Positions 26,772 through 36,355 of a stretch of DNA of 64,000 nt are shown piece after piece. The notes under the pieces are model-generated. The model worked only from the letters and a program-made list of their open reading frames with translations. It was not told where the DNA came from and did no database searches. The stretch's first letter is position 1, and the number at the start of each line of letters is the position of its first letter. Position numbers and translations under genes: made by a program. This DNA comes from Nocardia shimofusensis NBRC 100134. GTDB lineage: Bacteria; Actinomycetota; Actinomycetes; Mycobacteriales; Mycobacteriaceae. Location: NCBI RefSeq assembly GCF_001613125.1, contig NZ_BDBT01000010.1, forward strand, positions 170,257 to 234,256, written 5' to 3'.

Positions 26772-26800
26772 CGGGCCCGCCCGGACGACGGGCGGGCCCG
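26772..26800 (-). terminator. GC-rich hairpin downstream of adh
   Basis: Arms at 26772-26783 and 26789-26800 are exact 12-bp complements around a 5-nt loop, 11 nt after the alcohol dehydrogenase stop on the minus strand. No U-tract follows, so it is a U-less (L-shaped) terminator candidate or a transcript-stabilising stem. Confidence 0.6.
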
Positions 26801-26810
26801 ACCACGCGCT

Positions 26811-27941
26811 CTACCAGTCGTTCTCGGTGTAGCGGATGATGCCGCGCAGGTTCTTGCCGTCGAGCATGTCCTGGTAGCCCTGGTTGATCTCCTCCAGCGC
26901 GTAGCTGCGGGTGACCATGTCGTCGAGATTGAGCTGGCCGGACTTGTAGAGCGAGAGCAGATGCGGAGCGTCCTGACGGGCGTTGCCGCCGCCGAAGATG
27001 CAGCCCTTCACCGTCTTCTGCAGCATCGACAGCAGGAAGGTGTTCATCTTGACGTCACCGGCGTCCATGCGGCCCATCGAGGTGACCACGAGAGTGCCGC
27101 CCTTGCCGGTGAGGATCAGGCCCTCTTCGACGTAGTCGCCGTGCATCTCGCCCATGGTGAGGATGACCTTCTCGGCCATGCGCCCCTCGGTGGCCTCCAT
27201 CAGCGGCACGATGGCCTCGGCCATGCTCGCGTAGGTGTGGGTGGCGCCGAACTTCTGGGCCTGCTCGAGCTTCCACGGCACCGGGTCGATCGCGACGATC
27301 TTGGACGCGCCCGAGAGCACCGCGCCCTGCAGCGCGCTCATGCCCACGCCGCCGATACCCGCGACGACCACGGTGTCGCCGGGCATGACGTTGGCGACAT
27401 GGGTGGCCGAGCCGAAACCGGTCGGCACACCGCAGCCGACGAGGCAGGCGACCTCAAAGGGAATGCTGGGGTCGATCTTGACGACCGACGTGTGATGCAC
27501 CGTCATGTACGGGGCGAAGGTGCCCAGCAGGCACATCGGGATGACGTTCTCACCGCGCGCCTGGATGCGGTAGGTGCCGTCGCTGATCGCCTGGCCCATC
27601 AGCAGTCCCGCACCGAGGTCGCACAGGGCCATCTTGCCCGACACACACGCCGGACAGCGGCCGCAGGCCGGGATGAACGACAGGATCACGTGATCGCCGA
27701 CCTGCAGATCGGACGGCACGTTCGGGCCGAGCTCGGTGATGACGCCCGCACCCTCGTGACCGCCCATCACCGGATAGCCCGGCATGGGCGTCGCCCCCGT
27801 GACGATGTGATGATCCGAATGGCACATACCGGCGGTTTCCATCCGGATCTTCACCTCGCCGGCCACCGGGTCGCCGACCTCGATCTCTTCCACCGACCAC
27901 GGCTGGTCGATCCCCCACAGGATCGCGCCCTTCGTCTTCAT
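26811..27941 (-). CDS. NDMA-dependent / zinc-type alcohol dehydrogenase
   Basis: This 376-residue class III-like MDR enzyme carries catalytic-zinc ligands in AGMCHSDHHIVTG and GGHEGAGVI, structural-zinc cysteines in CGRCPACVSGKMALC, and the NAD fold motif VAGIGGVGMSALQGA. The sequence resembles actinobacterial NDMA-dependent (nicotinoprotein) alcohol dehydrogenases such as mycobacterial AdhB. Mycothiol-dependent formaldehyde dehydrogenase is a close alternative. ATG 27941 was chosen for GAGAGG upstream. A KstR-like palindrome in the 166-nt upstream gap suggests control by a TetR-type lipid/sterol regulator. Confidence 0.88.
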   Translation of the reverse strand: MKTKGAILWGIDQPWSVEEIEVGDPVAGEVKIRMETAGMCHSDHHIVTGATPMPGYPVMGGHEGAGVITELGPNVPSDLQVGDHVILSFIPACGRCPACVSGKMALCDLGAGLLMGQAISDGTYRIQARGENVIPMCLLGTFAPYMTVHHTSVVKIDPSIPFEVACLVGCGVPTGFGSATHVANVMPGDTVVVAGIGGVGMSALQGAVLSGASKIVAIDPVPWKLEQAQKFGATHTYASMAEAIVPLMEATEGRMAEKVILTMGEMHGDYVEEGLILTGKGGTLVVTSMGRMDAGDVKMNTFLLSMLQKTVKGCIFGGGNARQDAPHLLSLYKSGQLNLDDMVTRSYALEEINQGYQDMLDGKNLRGIIRYTENDW

Positions 27942-28002
27942 TGCAGTCGACCTCTCGCGTGCACAGTGCTTCAATGTGACAGCACCCACAGTACGAGATA
28001 AG

Positions 28003-28016
28003 TGGAACGTGTTCTA
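28003..28016. promoter_or_regulatory. KstR-like operator upstream of adh
   Basis: The sequence TGGAACGTGTTCTA fits the KstR consensus TnnAACnnGTTnnA exactly. It lies 62-75 bp before the adh start. KstR represses cholesterol-catabolism genes in mycobacteria and rhodococci; other TetR regulators use similar half sites. Confidence 0.55.
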
Positions 28017-28057
28017 GTGCCGGGTAGGAAAATCATTGCCCAGGGTACGAACAGCGA

Positions 28058-28071
28058 CCGAACACGTTCCA
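28058..28071. promoter_or_regulatory. Second, imperfect KstR-like palindrome
   Basis: CCGAACACGTTCCA keeps AACnnGTT and the final A but has C for the first T. It is 55 bp from the exact site, so the two may act together between adh and the DinB gene. Confidence 0.35.
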
Positions 28072-28107
28072 GAAGTGGGTCTTCCCGACTACCGCCGGGA
28101 CGAATTG

Positions 28108-28743
28108 TCAGCCCCGCACGTCGTGGACGTGGTGGACGAGATCGTGCAGGAAGTAGCGCGCCAGGGTCTCCACCGTGAAGGTCGATCCGTCACCGCGCCG
28201 CGCCTGCAGACCACGATCGGCGGGCGGGACCGACGCGAACGCCTCGGCGGCGGCCACGGCCGCGGCGGCCAGCTCCTCCGCGACGACGGCGGGGTCCTGT
28301 TCGCCGTAGCGATCGGCGATGGCGGTCGCGTCCTGATCCCAGTTCGCGAAGGTCGGCGGATCCACCGAGTCGCCGCGGCGGCCGGCGTCGGAATGCCCAT
28401 CGCCGGACAGCTTCTCGGCATGGACGGGACCGGGGTCGACGCACGGATCGAACGCCGGGAGTCCGGGATCGACAGCCGGGCGACGAGTGATCACCGCGAC
28501 GCGGAACACAAAGACGCGGCACACGTCCCGCACGTGTGCCGCGTACTCCGTCGGCGACCACACCTCGGGCCGCGGCCGTCGCCGCGCGCCGGGACGGGCG
28601 AGCGCCGCGCGCAACCGATCCGCACTCGCCCGCGCCGCGGCAGGGACCGCGTCGTAGTCGACGGTCGCGGCGTCGTAGCCGCAGTCCGGGCAGGGGCGCT
28701 CGAGCACCCAGGTCCAGTCCTTCACATCAGGAACGATCGCCAT
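28108..28743 (-). CDS. DinB family / mycothiol transferase-like protein
   Basis: The protein has 211 residues. It shows the DinB-like four-helix pattern with metal-ligand histidines: an N-terminal block (EVWSPTEYAAHVRDVCRVF) with the first His, and a C-terminal TLARYFLHDLVHHVHDVRG with the clustered His residues. The N-terminus adds a CPDCGYD zinc-ribbon-like motif. The family includes mycothiol- and bacillithiol-dependent transferases and maleylpyruvate isomerases; the exact substrate here is unknown. It is isolated between two hairpins/operators. Confidence 0.82.
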   Translation of the reverse strand: MAIVPDVKDWTWVLERPCPDCGYDAATVDYDAVPAAARASADRLRAALARPGARRRPRPEVWSPTEYAAHVRDVCRVFVFRVAVITRRPAVDPGLPAFDPCVDPGPVHAEKLSGDGHSDAGRRGDSVDPPTFANWDQDATAIADRYGEQDPAVVAEELAAAAVAAAEAFASVPPADRGLQARRGDGSTFTVETLARYFLHDLVHHVHDVRG

Positions 28744-28755
28744 GGGTCGAAACTA

Positions 28756-28795
28756 GTCCGGCCGGATATGGTTCACCATCCATATCCGGCCGGAC
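28756..28795 (-). terminator. Strong hairpin downstream of the phosphotransferase gene
   Basis: Perfect 16-bp arms at 28756-28771 and 28780-28795 flank an 8-nt loop, 37 nt after the phosphotransferase stop and just before the DinB start. No clear U-run follows on the minus strand. It could act as a terminator for the upstream gene. Confidence 0.65.
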
Positions 28796-28832
28796 TTCAT
28801 CGAGATGCCGCCTCCCACGAGGCGTGGGCAAC

Positions 28833-29888
28833 TCAGGCCATGAGCTGCCGCGCGCGCTCGAACAGTTCGAGAGTGATCGCGTGCAGGAAGTCGCCGGTCT
28901 GCTTGGGCGCCTTGCCCGCGAACGCGCGGGCGTGCGTGCCCTCGAGCACGATGCCGAGCTTGAAGCAGGCCAGCACGGTGTACCAGTCGACGGCGCTCAG
29001 ATCGCGGGTGGAGAACTCGCCGTAGTGCTCGACCATCTCCGCCGCCGTGGGCAGTCCGCCCGCCGCGCCGAGCTTGCCGATCAGCGCCGCGCCCGTGGTG
29101 CCGGGTTCCGGGCGGGTCGCGATCTGCCAGCCGAGGTCGAGCAGCGGGTCGCCGATCGTCGACATCTCCCAGTCGACCAGGGCGGCGACCTGCGGGCCGT
29201 CGTAGCTGAACATGATGTTGGCCAGATGGCAGTCGCCGTGCAGGATGCCGGGGGTCCACTCGGCGGGCCGGTTGCGGTCGAGCCATTCGCCGACCTTCTC
29301 GATGCCGGGGATCTGCGGTCCGGGGTAGCCCTCGTTGCCCGCGTAGGACTCGAGTTCGGCCATCCAGCGCGGCACCTGACGTTCCAGGAAGCCCTCGGGC
29401 TTGCCGTAGCTCTCCAGCCCGATCTCCTTGTAGTCCACCGAGCCGAGACGGGCGATGGCCTCCACAGCCGACAAACCCATCCGACGGCGGATCTCGGCGT
29501 CACCGGCGTGCAGGGCGGGCAGTTCGGTCTGCGGGTTGAAGCCCTCGATGGGTTCCATGAGGTAGAAGTACACGCCGATGAGGGACTCGTCGGGGGCGGC
29601 GGCGATCACCCGGGGCGCCTTGACGTCGGTGCCGTTCAGCGCGCCGAGCAGGCGGGCTTCGCGCTTGATCACCTCGTTGCTCTTCGGGCGCAGATGCTTG
29701 GGGCCGCGCCGCAGGACATAGGTGCGACCGCCGCGGACGAAACGCAGCATGATGTTCTGCGTTCCACCGCCCAGCGGAGTCACCTCCTCGAATTCGCCAC
29801 CGGGAAGCCCCTGCTCTTCCATCCACTTCCCGACGATCGCGAAATCGACGACGTCACGATCCACCTCGACCGGCTGCGCTACAGACAT
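28833..29888 (-). CDS. Phosphotransferase (APH-like kinase) family protein
   Basis: This 351-residue protein has the APH/ACAD10-like kinase fold: TPLGGGTQNIMLRFVRGGRTYVLR at the N-terminus, the catalytic loop GILHGDCHLANIMF (HGDxHxxN, about residues 210-223), and the metal motif ALVDWEMSTIGDPLLDLGW. Such proteins in actinobacteria usually sit with acyl-CoA dehydrogenases and are thought to phosphorylate 4-hydroxy-acyl-CoA, as in mammalian ACAD10/11; no dehydrogenase is adjacent here. ATG 29888 (MSVAQPVEV) is preferred to two upstream in-frame ATGs. Confidence 0.87.
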   Translation of the reverse strand: MSVAQPVEVDRDVVDFAIVGKWMEEQGLPGGEFEEVTPLGGGTQNIMLRFVRGGRTYVLRRGPKHLRPKSNEVIKREARLLGALNGTDVKAPRVIAAAPDESLIGVYFYLMEPIEGFNPQTELPALHAGDAEIRRRMGLSAVEAIARLGSVDYKEIGLESYGKPEGFLERQVPRWMAELESYAGNEGYPGPQIPGIEKVGEWLDRNRPAEWTPGILHGDCHLANIMFSYDGPQVAALVDWEMSTIGDPLLDLGWQIATRPEPGTTGAALIGKLGAAGGLPTAAEMVEHYGEFSTRDLSAVDWYTVLACFKLGIVLEGTHARAFAGKAPKQTGDFLHAITLELFERARQLMA

Positions 29889-29977
29889 GCATGACATTGT
29901 GCACCACCGCCCGAGACGAACTGAAGGCATCCGACAACAGTTGCCGGTCGGTGGCCGGGCGTAGGGTTGCCCACACC

Positions 29978-32176
29978 ATGCGCACGTTGTTGATCGATAA
30001 CTACGATTCGTTCACCTATAACCTGTATCAGCTGATCAGCGAGGTGAACGGCACCGAACCCACGGTGGTGCGCAACGACGAGTTCACCGATCCGGCCGAG
30101 TTGCGCCTGGACGGCTACGACAACATCGTCATCTCCCCCGGCCCCGGACGACCCGACCGCCCCCGCGATGTCGGTCTCTCGGCGGCGGTGATCGCGACCG
30201 CGACCCAGCCGCTGCTCGGCGTCTGCCTCGGGCATCAAGGCATCGTGATCGGCGCGGGCGGGCGCGTCGATCGCGCGCCCGCCCCCCGGCACGGCTACCT
30301 CGATCGCATCGCCCATGACGAGCGCGACCTCTTCGCCGGTCTCCCGCAGGACTTCACCGCCGTGCGCTACCACTCGCTGTCCGCCCTGCGCCCGCTGCCG
30401 GAGGACTTGGAGATCACCGCGCAGACGCCGGACGGAGTGATCATGGGTGTGCGGCACCGGAGCAGGCCACAGTGGGGCGTGCAGTTCCACCCCGAGTCCA
30501 TCGAGAGCGAGCACGGGGCGGCGCTGCTGCGCAATTTCGCCGCCCTCACGGCATCGCGGCGGACGATGCCTCCGAGCGTGACCACGCCGCCGAAGAACAC
30601 CGAGCCACCGGCCACCACCGTGCCGCCGGCCGTGTCCACACCTCCGATGACGGCCGGCTCCCCCGGACAGCGGGCCGTTGGCGCCGGTTGGCGGGTCCAC
30701 CACGAGGTGATCGACCGCGCCGTGGACACCGAGGCCGCCTTCGTCCGCCTGCACGCCGATTCCCCGACCGCGTTCTGGCTCGACAGCGAGCACGTGGAGC
30801 CCGGTCTCGACCGCTTCTCCTTCCTCGGCGATGCGAGCGGACCGCTGGCCGAGGTGGTGCGCTACCGCGTCGGCGACAAGGCGGTGCGGGTCCGGACAGC
30901 CCGCGGGGAGCAGCGCGTCGTGCCCGGCGATGTGCTGACGTATCTGTCGTCGCAACTGCGTCAGCGGCGGCGGATCGAACTCCCGGATCTCCCTTTCGAT
31001 TTCGGTTGCGGTTACGTCGGCTACCTCGGCTACGAGGTCAAAGCCGACTGCGGTGCGAGCCACGCGCACCGCGCCGCCACCCCGGACGCGCAGTGGATCT
31101 TCGCCGACCGCCTCGTAGCCGTCGATCACGTGACGGGGCGCACCCACCTGCTCGCCCTCAGCGATCCCGCCGACCCGAACGCGACCGGCGCCCACGCGCA
31201 GTCCTGGCTCGCCGACACCCGCGCCGTGCTGGAAACCCTGCCCTCCTGGGCCAATCCGCCCGAGCTGGCCATCGACGCCGACCTCGACACCGTCGCCGGA
31301 CTGCTGACCCGCGGCCGCGAGCGCTACCTCGCCGACATCGCCACCTGCCTCGAGCGCCTGCACGCGGGCGAGTCCTACGAGATCTGCCTGACCGACGGAT
31401 TGACCGTCGACGCCGACATCGCCGGCCTGGACTTCTACCGCACCCTGCGACGCTGCAACCCCGCCCCCTACGCCGCCTATCTGCGGTTCGACGACGTGGA
31501 GATCGCCTGCTCCTCCCCCGAACGATTCCTCAAGGTCGGCCGGGACCGGACGGTGGAGAGCAAGCCGATCAAAGGCACCGCCCCGCGCGGCGCGACTCCC
31601 GCCGACGACGATCGGCTGCGCCGGGAACTGGCCGCCGACCCCAAGACGCGCGCCGAGAACCTGATGATCGTCGACCTGCTGCGCAACGATCTCGGCCGCG
31701 TGTGCCGCATCGGCAGCGTTCATGTGCCCGAACTCATGACGGTCGAGACCTATTCGACTCTGCACCAACTCGTTTCGACGGTGCGCGGCACATTGCGCCC
31801 GGACGTCGACGTGATCGATTGCGTACGCGCCTGCTTTCCCGGCGGCTCCATGACCGGCGCGCCGAAACTGCGCACCATGGAGATCCTCGACGAACTCGAG
31901 ACCGAGGCGCGCGGCGTCTACTCCGGCACCATCGGCTTCCTCGGACTCGACGGCGCCGCCGATCTCAATATCGTCATCCGCACGGCCGTCCGCCACGACG
32001 GGCGCTGGCGGATCGGGGCGGGCGGGGCGATCGTGCTCGATTCCGACCCAGCCGGTGAATACCACGAAATGCTGCTCAAAGCGGCCGCCACCTACCGTGC
32101 GGCCACCGCGCGGGACATGATCAGCGCCGCCGCTTCGGCGGAGCGGGCGGTTCCTCCTCGCGTCGCGCCCCGGTGA
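29978..32176 (+). CDS. pabAB: Fused aminodeoxychorismate synthase PabA-PabB
   Basis: The product of 732 residues joins a class I glutamine amidotransferase (residues 1-200: LLIDNYDSFTYNL, GVCLGHQGIV with nucleophile Cys, VQFHPESIESEHG with His/Glu) to a chorismate-binding domain (about 250-720: ESYEICLTDGL, PERFLKVGRD, KPIKGTAPRG, GGSMTGAPKLRTMEILDELE, GTIGFLGLDG). A Pro/Thr-rich linker (about 200-240) separates them. It makes 4-amino-4-deoxychorismate for folate; the fused form is common in actinobacteria. It starts 89 nt from the divergent phosphotransferase gene and overlaps the next convergent gene by 56 bp. Confidence 0.92.
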   Translation: MRTLLIDNYDSFTYNLYQLISEVNGTEPTVVRNDEFTDPAELRLDGYDNIVISPGPGRPDRPRDVGLSAAVIATATQPLLGVCLGHQGIVIGAGGRVDRAPAPRHGYLDRIAHDERDLFAGLPQDFTAVRYHSLSALRPLPEDLEITAQTPDGVIMGVRHRSRPQWGVQFHPESIESEHGAALLRNFAALTASRRTMPPSVTTPPKNTEPPATTVPPAVSTPPMTAGSPGQRAVGAGWRVHHEVIDRAVDTEAAFVRLHADSPTAFWLDSEHVEPGLDRFSFLGDASGPLAEVVRYRVGDKAVRVRTARGEQRVVPGDVLTYLSSQLRQRRRIELPDLPFDFGCGYVGYLGYEVKADCGASHAHRAATPDAQWIFADRLVAVDHVTGRTHLLALSDPADPNATGAHAQSWLADTRAVLETLPSWANPPELAIDADLDTVAGLLTRGRERYLADIATCLERLHAGESYEICLTDGLTVDADIAGLDFYRTLRRCNPAPYAAYLRFDDVEIACSSPERFLKVGRDRTVESKPIKGTAPRGATPADDDRLRRELAADPKTRAENLMIVDLLRNDLGRVCRIGSVHVPELMTVETYSTLHQLVSTVRGTLRPDVDVIDCVRACFPGGSMTGAPKLRTMEILDELETEARGVYSGTIGFLGLDGAADLNIVIRTAVRHDGRWRIGAGGAIVLDSDPAGEYHEMLLKAAATYRAATARDMISAAASAERAVPPRVAPR

Positions 32177-32621
32177 CCCGGCCGAGCAGCGAGGAGACGC
32201 CGGGCAGGCGCGCCAGCGCGCCCAGCACGTCCTCGCCCAGGGCGACCATCGCTTCCAGCCGCGGCAGCAGCCGGTCGTAAGCGGCGAAAGCGGGATCGGC
32301 GAGCGCGAGTGTGCGGTCGAGCCGGTCGATGGTGGTGTTGAGCCGGTCGATCGCTTGGGTGAGGCTGTCCACCAGGTCGGGCAGCTGGGCGGCCAGTTGC
32401 GCCGAAGCGGGGGGCAGCCGCACGGCCGCGTCGAAGGCGTGCCCGGCGGTGGCCTGCGCGGATTCCAGCGCCTGCCCGGCCGCCGCCTGGGCCGCCGCGG
32501 CAGCCGCCTGCGCGGCCGCGATGACCTCGGCCGGACCGGGCACCCGTGGCACGCTCGGCCTCGCCGGACCGTCTCCCGGCTTGCCGCGACCCTTCCCCTT
32601 CGGGCTTGTCATGTCCTCCAC
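32121..32621 (-). CDS. Ala-rich coiled protein, unknown
   Basis: This 166-residue protein has a basic disordered N-terminus ([11 protein letters not shown]), a long Ala/Gln-rich helix (about residues 34-70), a coiled segment rich in Leu/Asp ([21 protein letters not shown]) and a basic Pro/Arg tail. It overlaps pabAB by 56 bp at the 3' ends. The amphipathic pattern resembles small actinobacterial proteins with phasin-like or apolipoprotein-like helices, but the family cannot be named. Codon position bias is consistent with coding. Confidence 0.55.
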   Translation of the reverse strand: MEDMTSPKGKGRGKPGDGPARPSVPRVPGPAEVIAAAQAAAAAAQAAAGQALESAQATAGHAFDAAVRLPPASAQLAAQLPDLVDSLTQAIDRLNTTIDRLDRTLALADPAFAAYDRLLPRLEAMVALGEDVLGALARLPGVSSLLGRVTGARREEEPPAPPKRRR

Positions 32622-32746
32622 TGTGCCCGACCTCGGCCGACACCCGCCGGATTTCCCCGGACACCCGCTCTGTGTCGCCCGCCGCCGCTGCCGCGCGAGA
32701 CCGGCACGCTCGGCGTGTCGGAGGGGCGTGGCAGGATGCCAGCACG

Positions 32747-35077
32747 ATGGAACTCAGCAAGGGCGCTAACGCACCGGTACCGACATCTCTTCTAGCCGTG
32801 GTCATTTCATGGCAGACCGAGCATGCCGTCGACGCGCACGCGCTGTTGCTGGACGAGTCGGGCATGGTCGGAACGGACCGAGATCTGGTGTTCTACAACG
32901 CCCCCCGGCACATCTCCCAGGCGGTGACCCTCGATCAGGAACCCGCCCCCGGCACCGCCCGCCTCAGCGTCTCCCTGCCGCGCACCCAACGCGATGTGGA
33001 TCGGATCGTGATCGGCGGCTCGCTCGACGAAGGCAGCTTCGCCGACATCACCGGGCTCACCGTCACCGTCCACGCCGCCGAGGGCCCGATCGCCCGCTTC
33101 GAGATCGACGACCACGAGCGCGTCACGGCCATGATGTTCGGCGAGTTCTACCGCCGCGACGGTCTCTGGCGCTTCCGCGCGATCGGCCAAGGCTGGCACA
33201 CCGGCCTGTCCGGCATGGTCACCGAATTCGGCGTCACCGTCGACGATCCCGGCCGACGCACCGGTACCACCCGCAGCGCCGACCCCTTCGCTCGCGGTCG
33301 CGCCGCTCGATCCGACCGTCGCGCGGGCCGGACCGCCGAGCCGGATCCGCGTACCGGCCGGAACCCCGATTCGGGTCGACCCGCCGCCCGCGGCGGCGAG
33401 TCCGACCGCCGTGCCGGCCGAGCCGAACCGGACCGGCACATCGGCCGGGCCACGGCAGGGTACACATCCGCAGCCCGCGCCGCCGCGGCCGCGGGTGAGT
33501 TCGCCGCCGGCTCCCGTCTCGACGAGGCTCGCGAACGCGCCTCCACCGCCGAGGACGCGCGAGCAACGCACGCACCCACTGGGGCCGAGGACCTCGCCGA
33601 CCCGATCGAGCCGGACTCACGCCTCCCCGAAGCGGCCGACGCCGTCTCACGGACGGAGTCCTCCGCCACCTCGCCGCCCGACCGGGCCCCCTCGCTGCAC
33701 CGCCCGACCGGAGCCCCGTTCCCGACCCGCCGCCTCCCGTTGTCCGGGCAGTCCGGCGATCCGTCACCGGGCCGCATCCCCGAGCACGGTGCGGCATCCG
33801 AGGACTCCGCACCACGATCCCCGCTGGGCCCCGACGACCCGCCCACCGACCCGGCGCTCGCCGCCGTCGCGCGTTCCGGCCGCGCCGACACTCTCCCGCT
33901 GGCTCGTATCGACGCCGTTCCCGCCGCCTTCCCCGGCCCGGCGCCGCTCCCGTCCGCACGCCCGGTCGACTTGACCCGTCACCGCGCCGATCCCGCTCCG
34001 CCGCCACCCCCGCCGGACCCGGCCCGCGCCGACTGGCACCCCGATCCCACCGAACCCGCCCGCATGCGCTGGTGGGACGGCGCTCGCTGGACTTCCGACA
34101 GCTACCTGCGCACCCACGACGACCCGCGCGACTGCCCGCGCTGCGGTTCCCCGCGCCGCCGCAAATTCTTCGGCGGTCTCTCCCCGTGCGCGGCCTGCGA
34201 GGTCGAGATCGAGGAGTTCCTCACCCACTGGCACAGCAGCGCCTGGCGCGTGCTCACCACGTCCGGACCGATAGGCGAACCGTGGGAGCACCTCTGGGCG
34301 TCACTGCGCTACCAGCGCATCGACGAGAACCGCGGCCGCGCGGCCCTGCGCGATCTCGGGCTCAGCTATGTCGAGCGCATGGTCACCTTCGCCTTCGCCG
34401 ACGGCGAGATCCAGCAGGACGAGTTCGACCTGTTCGAACACGCCCTGGCGGAACTGCGCCTGGGGGGACCGCTGGTGGAGGATCTCCGCAGGCGTGTGCA
34501 TCGAGGCCGGTTGCTGTGCCGGTTGCGGGAGGGCGATCTGCCGCTGATCCGCACGCCCGACCTGCACCTGGACTCCGAGGAGAAAGTGCATCTGGATCTG
34601 CCCGCCACCCAGGTCAGGGCACTGGCGCGCGGACCGAGGCGCACCGAGGGCAGATTGATCGCCAGCAACAAGAAGCTCCGCTTCGTCGGCGCGGGCGCGG
34701 GTGTCGAGTTGCCCTGGTCGCGCGTGGTTTCCGTGCAGAACGACGGCGGCGCGGTGATGGTCGCGGCGACATCTGCGCGCGGCGGGGCCACTTTCGAGGT
34801 CGACGACCCCGACTACGTGACCGCGGCGCTGGAGGGCGCCCTGCGGGTGGCCAAGCGCCTGGTTCTCACGCCAGGGCAGTTGGATTCGCGCAGCATCTCC
34901 CAGGAGGTCAAGGCCGAGGTCTGGCAGCGCGACGGCGGCCGGTGCGTGGAATGCGGCAGCGGGCATTATCTCGAGTTCGACCACATCATCCCGTTGAGCC
35001 GGGGTGGGGCCACCAGTACGACGAACCTGCAGATCCTGTGCCGGGCCTGCAACCGGCGCAAGGGCGCCCGGATCTGA
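32747..35077 (+). CDS. TerD-DUF2510-zinc ribbon-TerB-PH-HNH fusion protein
   Basis: A 776-residue multidomain protein. Residues 1-170 are TerD-like ([31 protein letters not shown]). About 170-425 is a disordered Arg/Pro/Asp-rich linker. About 428-452 is a DUF2510 motif ([20 protein letters not shown]). About 462-486 is a zinc ribbon (CPRCG and CAAC). About 495-590 is TerB-like, including the [20 protein letters not shown] metal-binding helix. About 600-705 is a bacterial PH/GRAM-like strand-rich domain. About 717-776 is an HNH nuclease ([32 protein letters not shown]). Ter domains belong to the tellurite/stress and biological-conflict networks, and HNH domains cut DNA, so a membrane- or stress-linked nuclease effector is an inference. 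It is a lone gene without terABC neighbours. Confidence 0.85.
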   Translation: MELSKGANAPVPTSLLAVVISWQTEHAVDAHALLLDESGMVGTDRDLVFYNAPRHISQAVTLDQEPAPGTARLSVSLPRTQRDVDRIVIGGSLDEGSFADITGLTVTVHAAEGPIARFEIDDHERVTAMMFGEFYRRDGLWRFRAIGQGWHTGLSGMVTEFGVTVDDPGRRTGTTRSADPFARGRAARSDRRAGRTAEPDPRTGRNPDSGRPAARGGESDRRAGRAEPDRHIGRATAGYTSAARAAAAAGEFAAGSRLDEARERASTAEDARATHAPTGAEDLADPIEPDSRLPEAADAVSRTESSATSPPDRAPSLHRPTGAPFPTRRLPLSGQSGDPSPGRIPEHGAASEDSAPRSPLGPDDPPTDPALAAVARSGRADTLPLARIDAVPAAFPGPAPLPSARPVDLTRHRADPAPPPPPPDPARADWHPDPTEPARMRWWDGARWTSDSYLRTHDDPRDCPRCGSPRRRKFFGGLSPCAACEVEIEEFLTHWHSSAWRVLTTSGPIGEPWEHLWASLRYQRIDENRGRAALRDLGLSYVERMVTFAFADGEIQQDEFDLFEHALAELRLGGPLVEDLRRRVHRGRLLCRLREGDLPLIRTPDLHLDSEEKVHLDLPATQVRALARGPRRTEGRLIASNKKLRFVGAGAGVELPWSRVVSVQNDGGAVMVAATSARGGATFEVDDPDYVTAALEGALRVAKRLVLTPGQLDSRSISQEVKAEVWQRDGGRCVECGSGHYLEFDHIIPLSRGGATSTTNLQILCRACNRRKGARI

Positions 35078-35099
35078 GGATGCCCGAAGCAGCGGGCGC

Positions 35100-35828
35100 T
35101 CAGTCCTGCGTCAGTCCCCAGGAGCGCGCCAGGTCGGCGAGCACCGCGTCGAACATGACCTCCGGGTCCGACAGCGGCAGCGGATAGTTGCCGAACACCT
35201 CGAGGGTGACGTGCCCGTACAGCCGCGCCCAGATCTGGGTCATCAGGTAGGTCACGCCGAGATCGAGCTTCTCGGCCGGGAACTTCTGCCCCGACTCCGA
35301 CAGCGCCACCAGCAACTCGGTGCGGAAGTCCAGCAGATCCTCGCGCAGGGCGGGCGGGATGACGTCGGTGGCGGGTGTGGTGATCTCGTAGGAGGTCAGC
35401 AGCCGGCCCGCCGCCGCGAGGAAGATCCGGCCGAACGGCTCGGTGAACCGCTGCGACACCGAACCGGAGACCGCGCCCGGCGAGGCGAACACCAGGGTGA
35501 ACTCCTGGGTGTTGGCCAGCGCCCAGCGCCGGAATCCCCGGCAGATGGCGAAGAACTGGACCAGCCCGTTGTCCTCGGCCAGCGCGTCGACCTGTGCGGA
35601 CAACTCCGCGGCCAGCTCGTCGCAGCATTCCGAGCGCAGTGCGGCGAGCAGGTCGTCGCGTGAGTCGTAGTACCGGTACAGCGCGGGTGCGGTGATGCCG
35701 AGCGCGCGGGCGATGGCGCGCAGGCTGACCGCGTCGGGCCCGTGGTCGGCGAGCAGGCCGCGCGCCTGCCTGCGGATATCGGCCTCGGCCACCACGGGGG
35801 CGCGACCGCGCGGCTTCGACTCGCTCAT
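35100..35828 (-). CDS. TetR family regulator with WHG-type C-terminal domain
   Basis: The protein has 242 residues. The DNA-binding domain is at about residues 15-60 (ARGLLADHGPDAVSLRAIAR, ALGITAPALYRYYDSRDDLLAAL). The C-terminal domain resembles TetR_C_13 (TQIWARLYGHVTLEVFGNYP). It converges on the TerD-HNH gene with a 22-nt gap; its start is 49 nt from the end of the adjacent small membrane gene on the same strand. ATG 35828 (MSESKPRGRA) is preferred over an ORF extension beyond it. Target unknown. Confidence 0.88.
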   Translation of the reverse strand: MSESKPRGRAPVVAEADIRRQARGLLADHGPDAVSLRAIARALGITAPALYRYYDSRDDLLAALRSECCDELAAELSAQVDALAEDNGLVQFFAICRGFRRWALANTQEFTLVFASPGAVSGSVSQRFTEPFGRIFLAAAGRLLTSYEITTPATDVIPPALREDLLDFRTELLVALSESGQKFPAEKLDLGVTYLMTQIWARLYGHVTLEVFGNYPLPLSDPEVMFDAVLADLARSWGLTQD

Positions 35829-35877
35829 AGCAGTCGATTCAAACCCATCGCGTGCCCGCACGGGGCGGATCAGCCGA

Positions 35878-36171
35878 TCATGCCCCGATCACCGCGTTCA
35901 TGATGGTGCCCGCGCTCGTGGCGACGGCGCCGCCGATCATCGCGCCGGCCACCATCTTCGGCGACTGCAGGCCGCTGCCGGACCACTTCTCCCAGGCGAA
36001 GCGCCCGCCCGCGTAGATGATGCTGAGGATGCCGGACAGGATCGCGAACCAGGTCGCGTAGCGGACGAACTGCAGGATCTTGTCCGAGAGCGGAGGCGCC
36101 TCCGGTGTCGGGTTGCCGACCTGCGCCAACGTCGACATCGTGTCCCCCACAGCCATCAGGATGATGCTCAC
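35878..36171 (-). CDS. Small two-helix membrane protein, paralogue A of a divergent pair
   Basis: This 97-residue protein (GTG 36171, GAGGTG about 6 nt upstream) contains LAQVGNPTPEAPP, a first membrane helix (about 38-58), the IYAGGRFAWEKWSGSG loop and a second Gly/Ala-rich helix (VAGAMIGGAVATSAGTIMN). About 87 percent of 82 aligned residues match the divergent gene at 36356. The N-terminal short helix plus Gly/Ala-rich C-terminal helix resembles VirB2/TrbC-type pilins or small holin-like proteins, but neither is established. Both copies and their DNA form a long inverted repeat. Confidence 0.75.
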   Translation of the reverse strand: MSIILMAVGDTMSTLAQVGNPTPEAPPLSDKILQFVRYATWFAILSGILSIIYAGGRFAWEKWSGSGLQSPKMVAGAMIGGAVATSAGTIMNAVIGA

Positions 36172-36355
36172 TGTTCACACCTCGCGTTGCAGCAGTACCG
36201 ATTCCGGCGCAACGACTTCCGTGTCCGGCGCCCCCACCATGATCGCGACCCGGCGACCATCCCGCAAGGATGGCGGCACGTACGGACAGGTGACTGCGCC
36301 GCAGGGGAATACCGGATACCATTCCTAGAGCGATTCTCCTTGTCCCGAACCCGGA

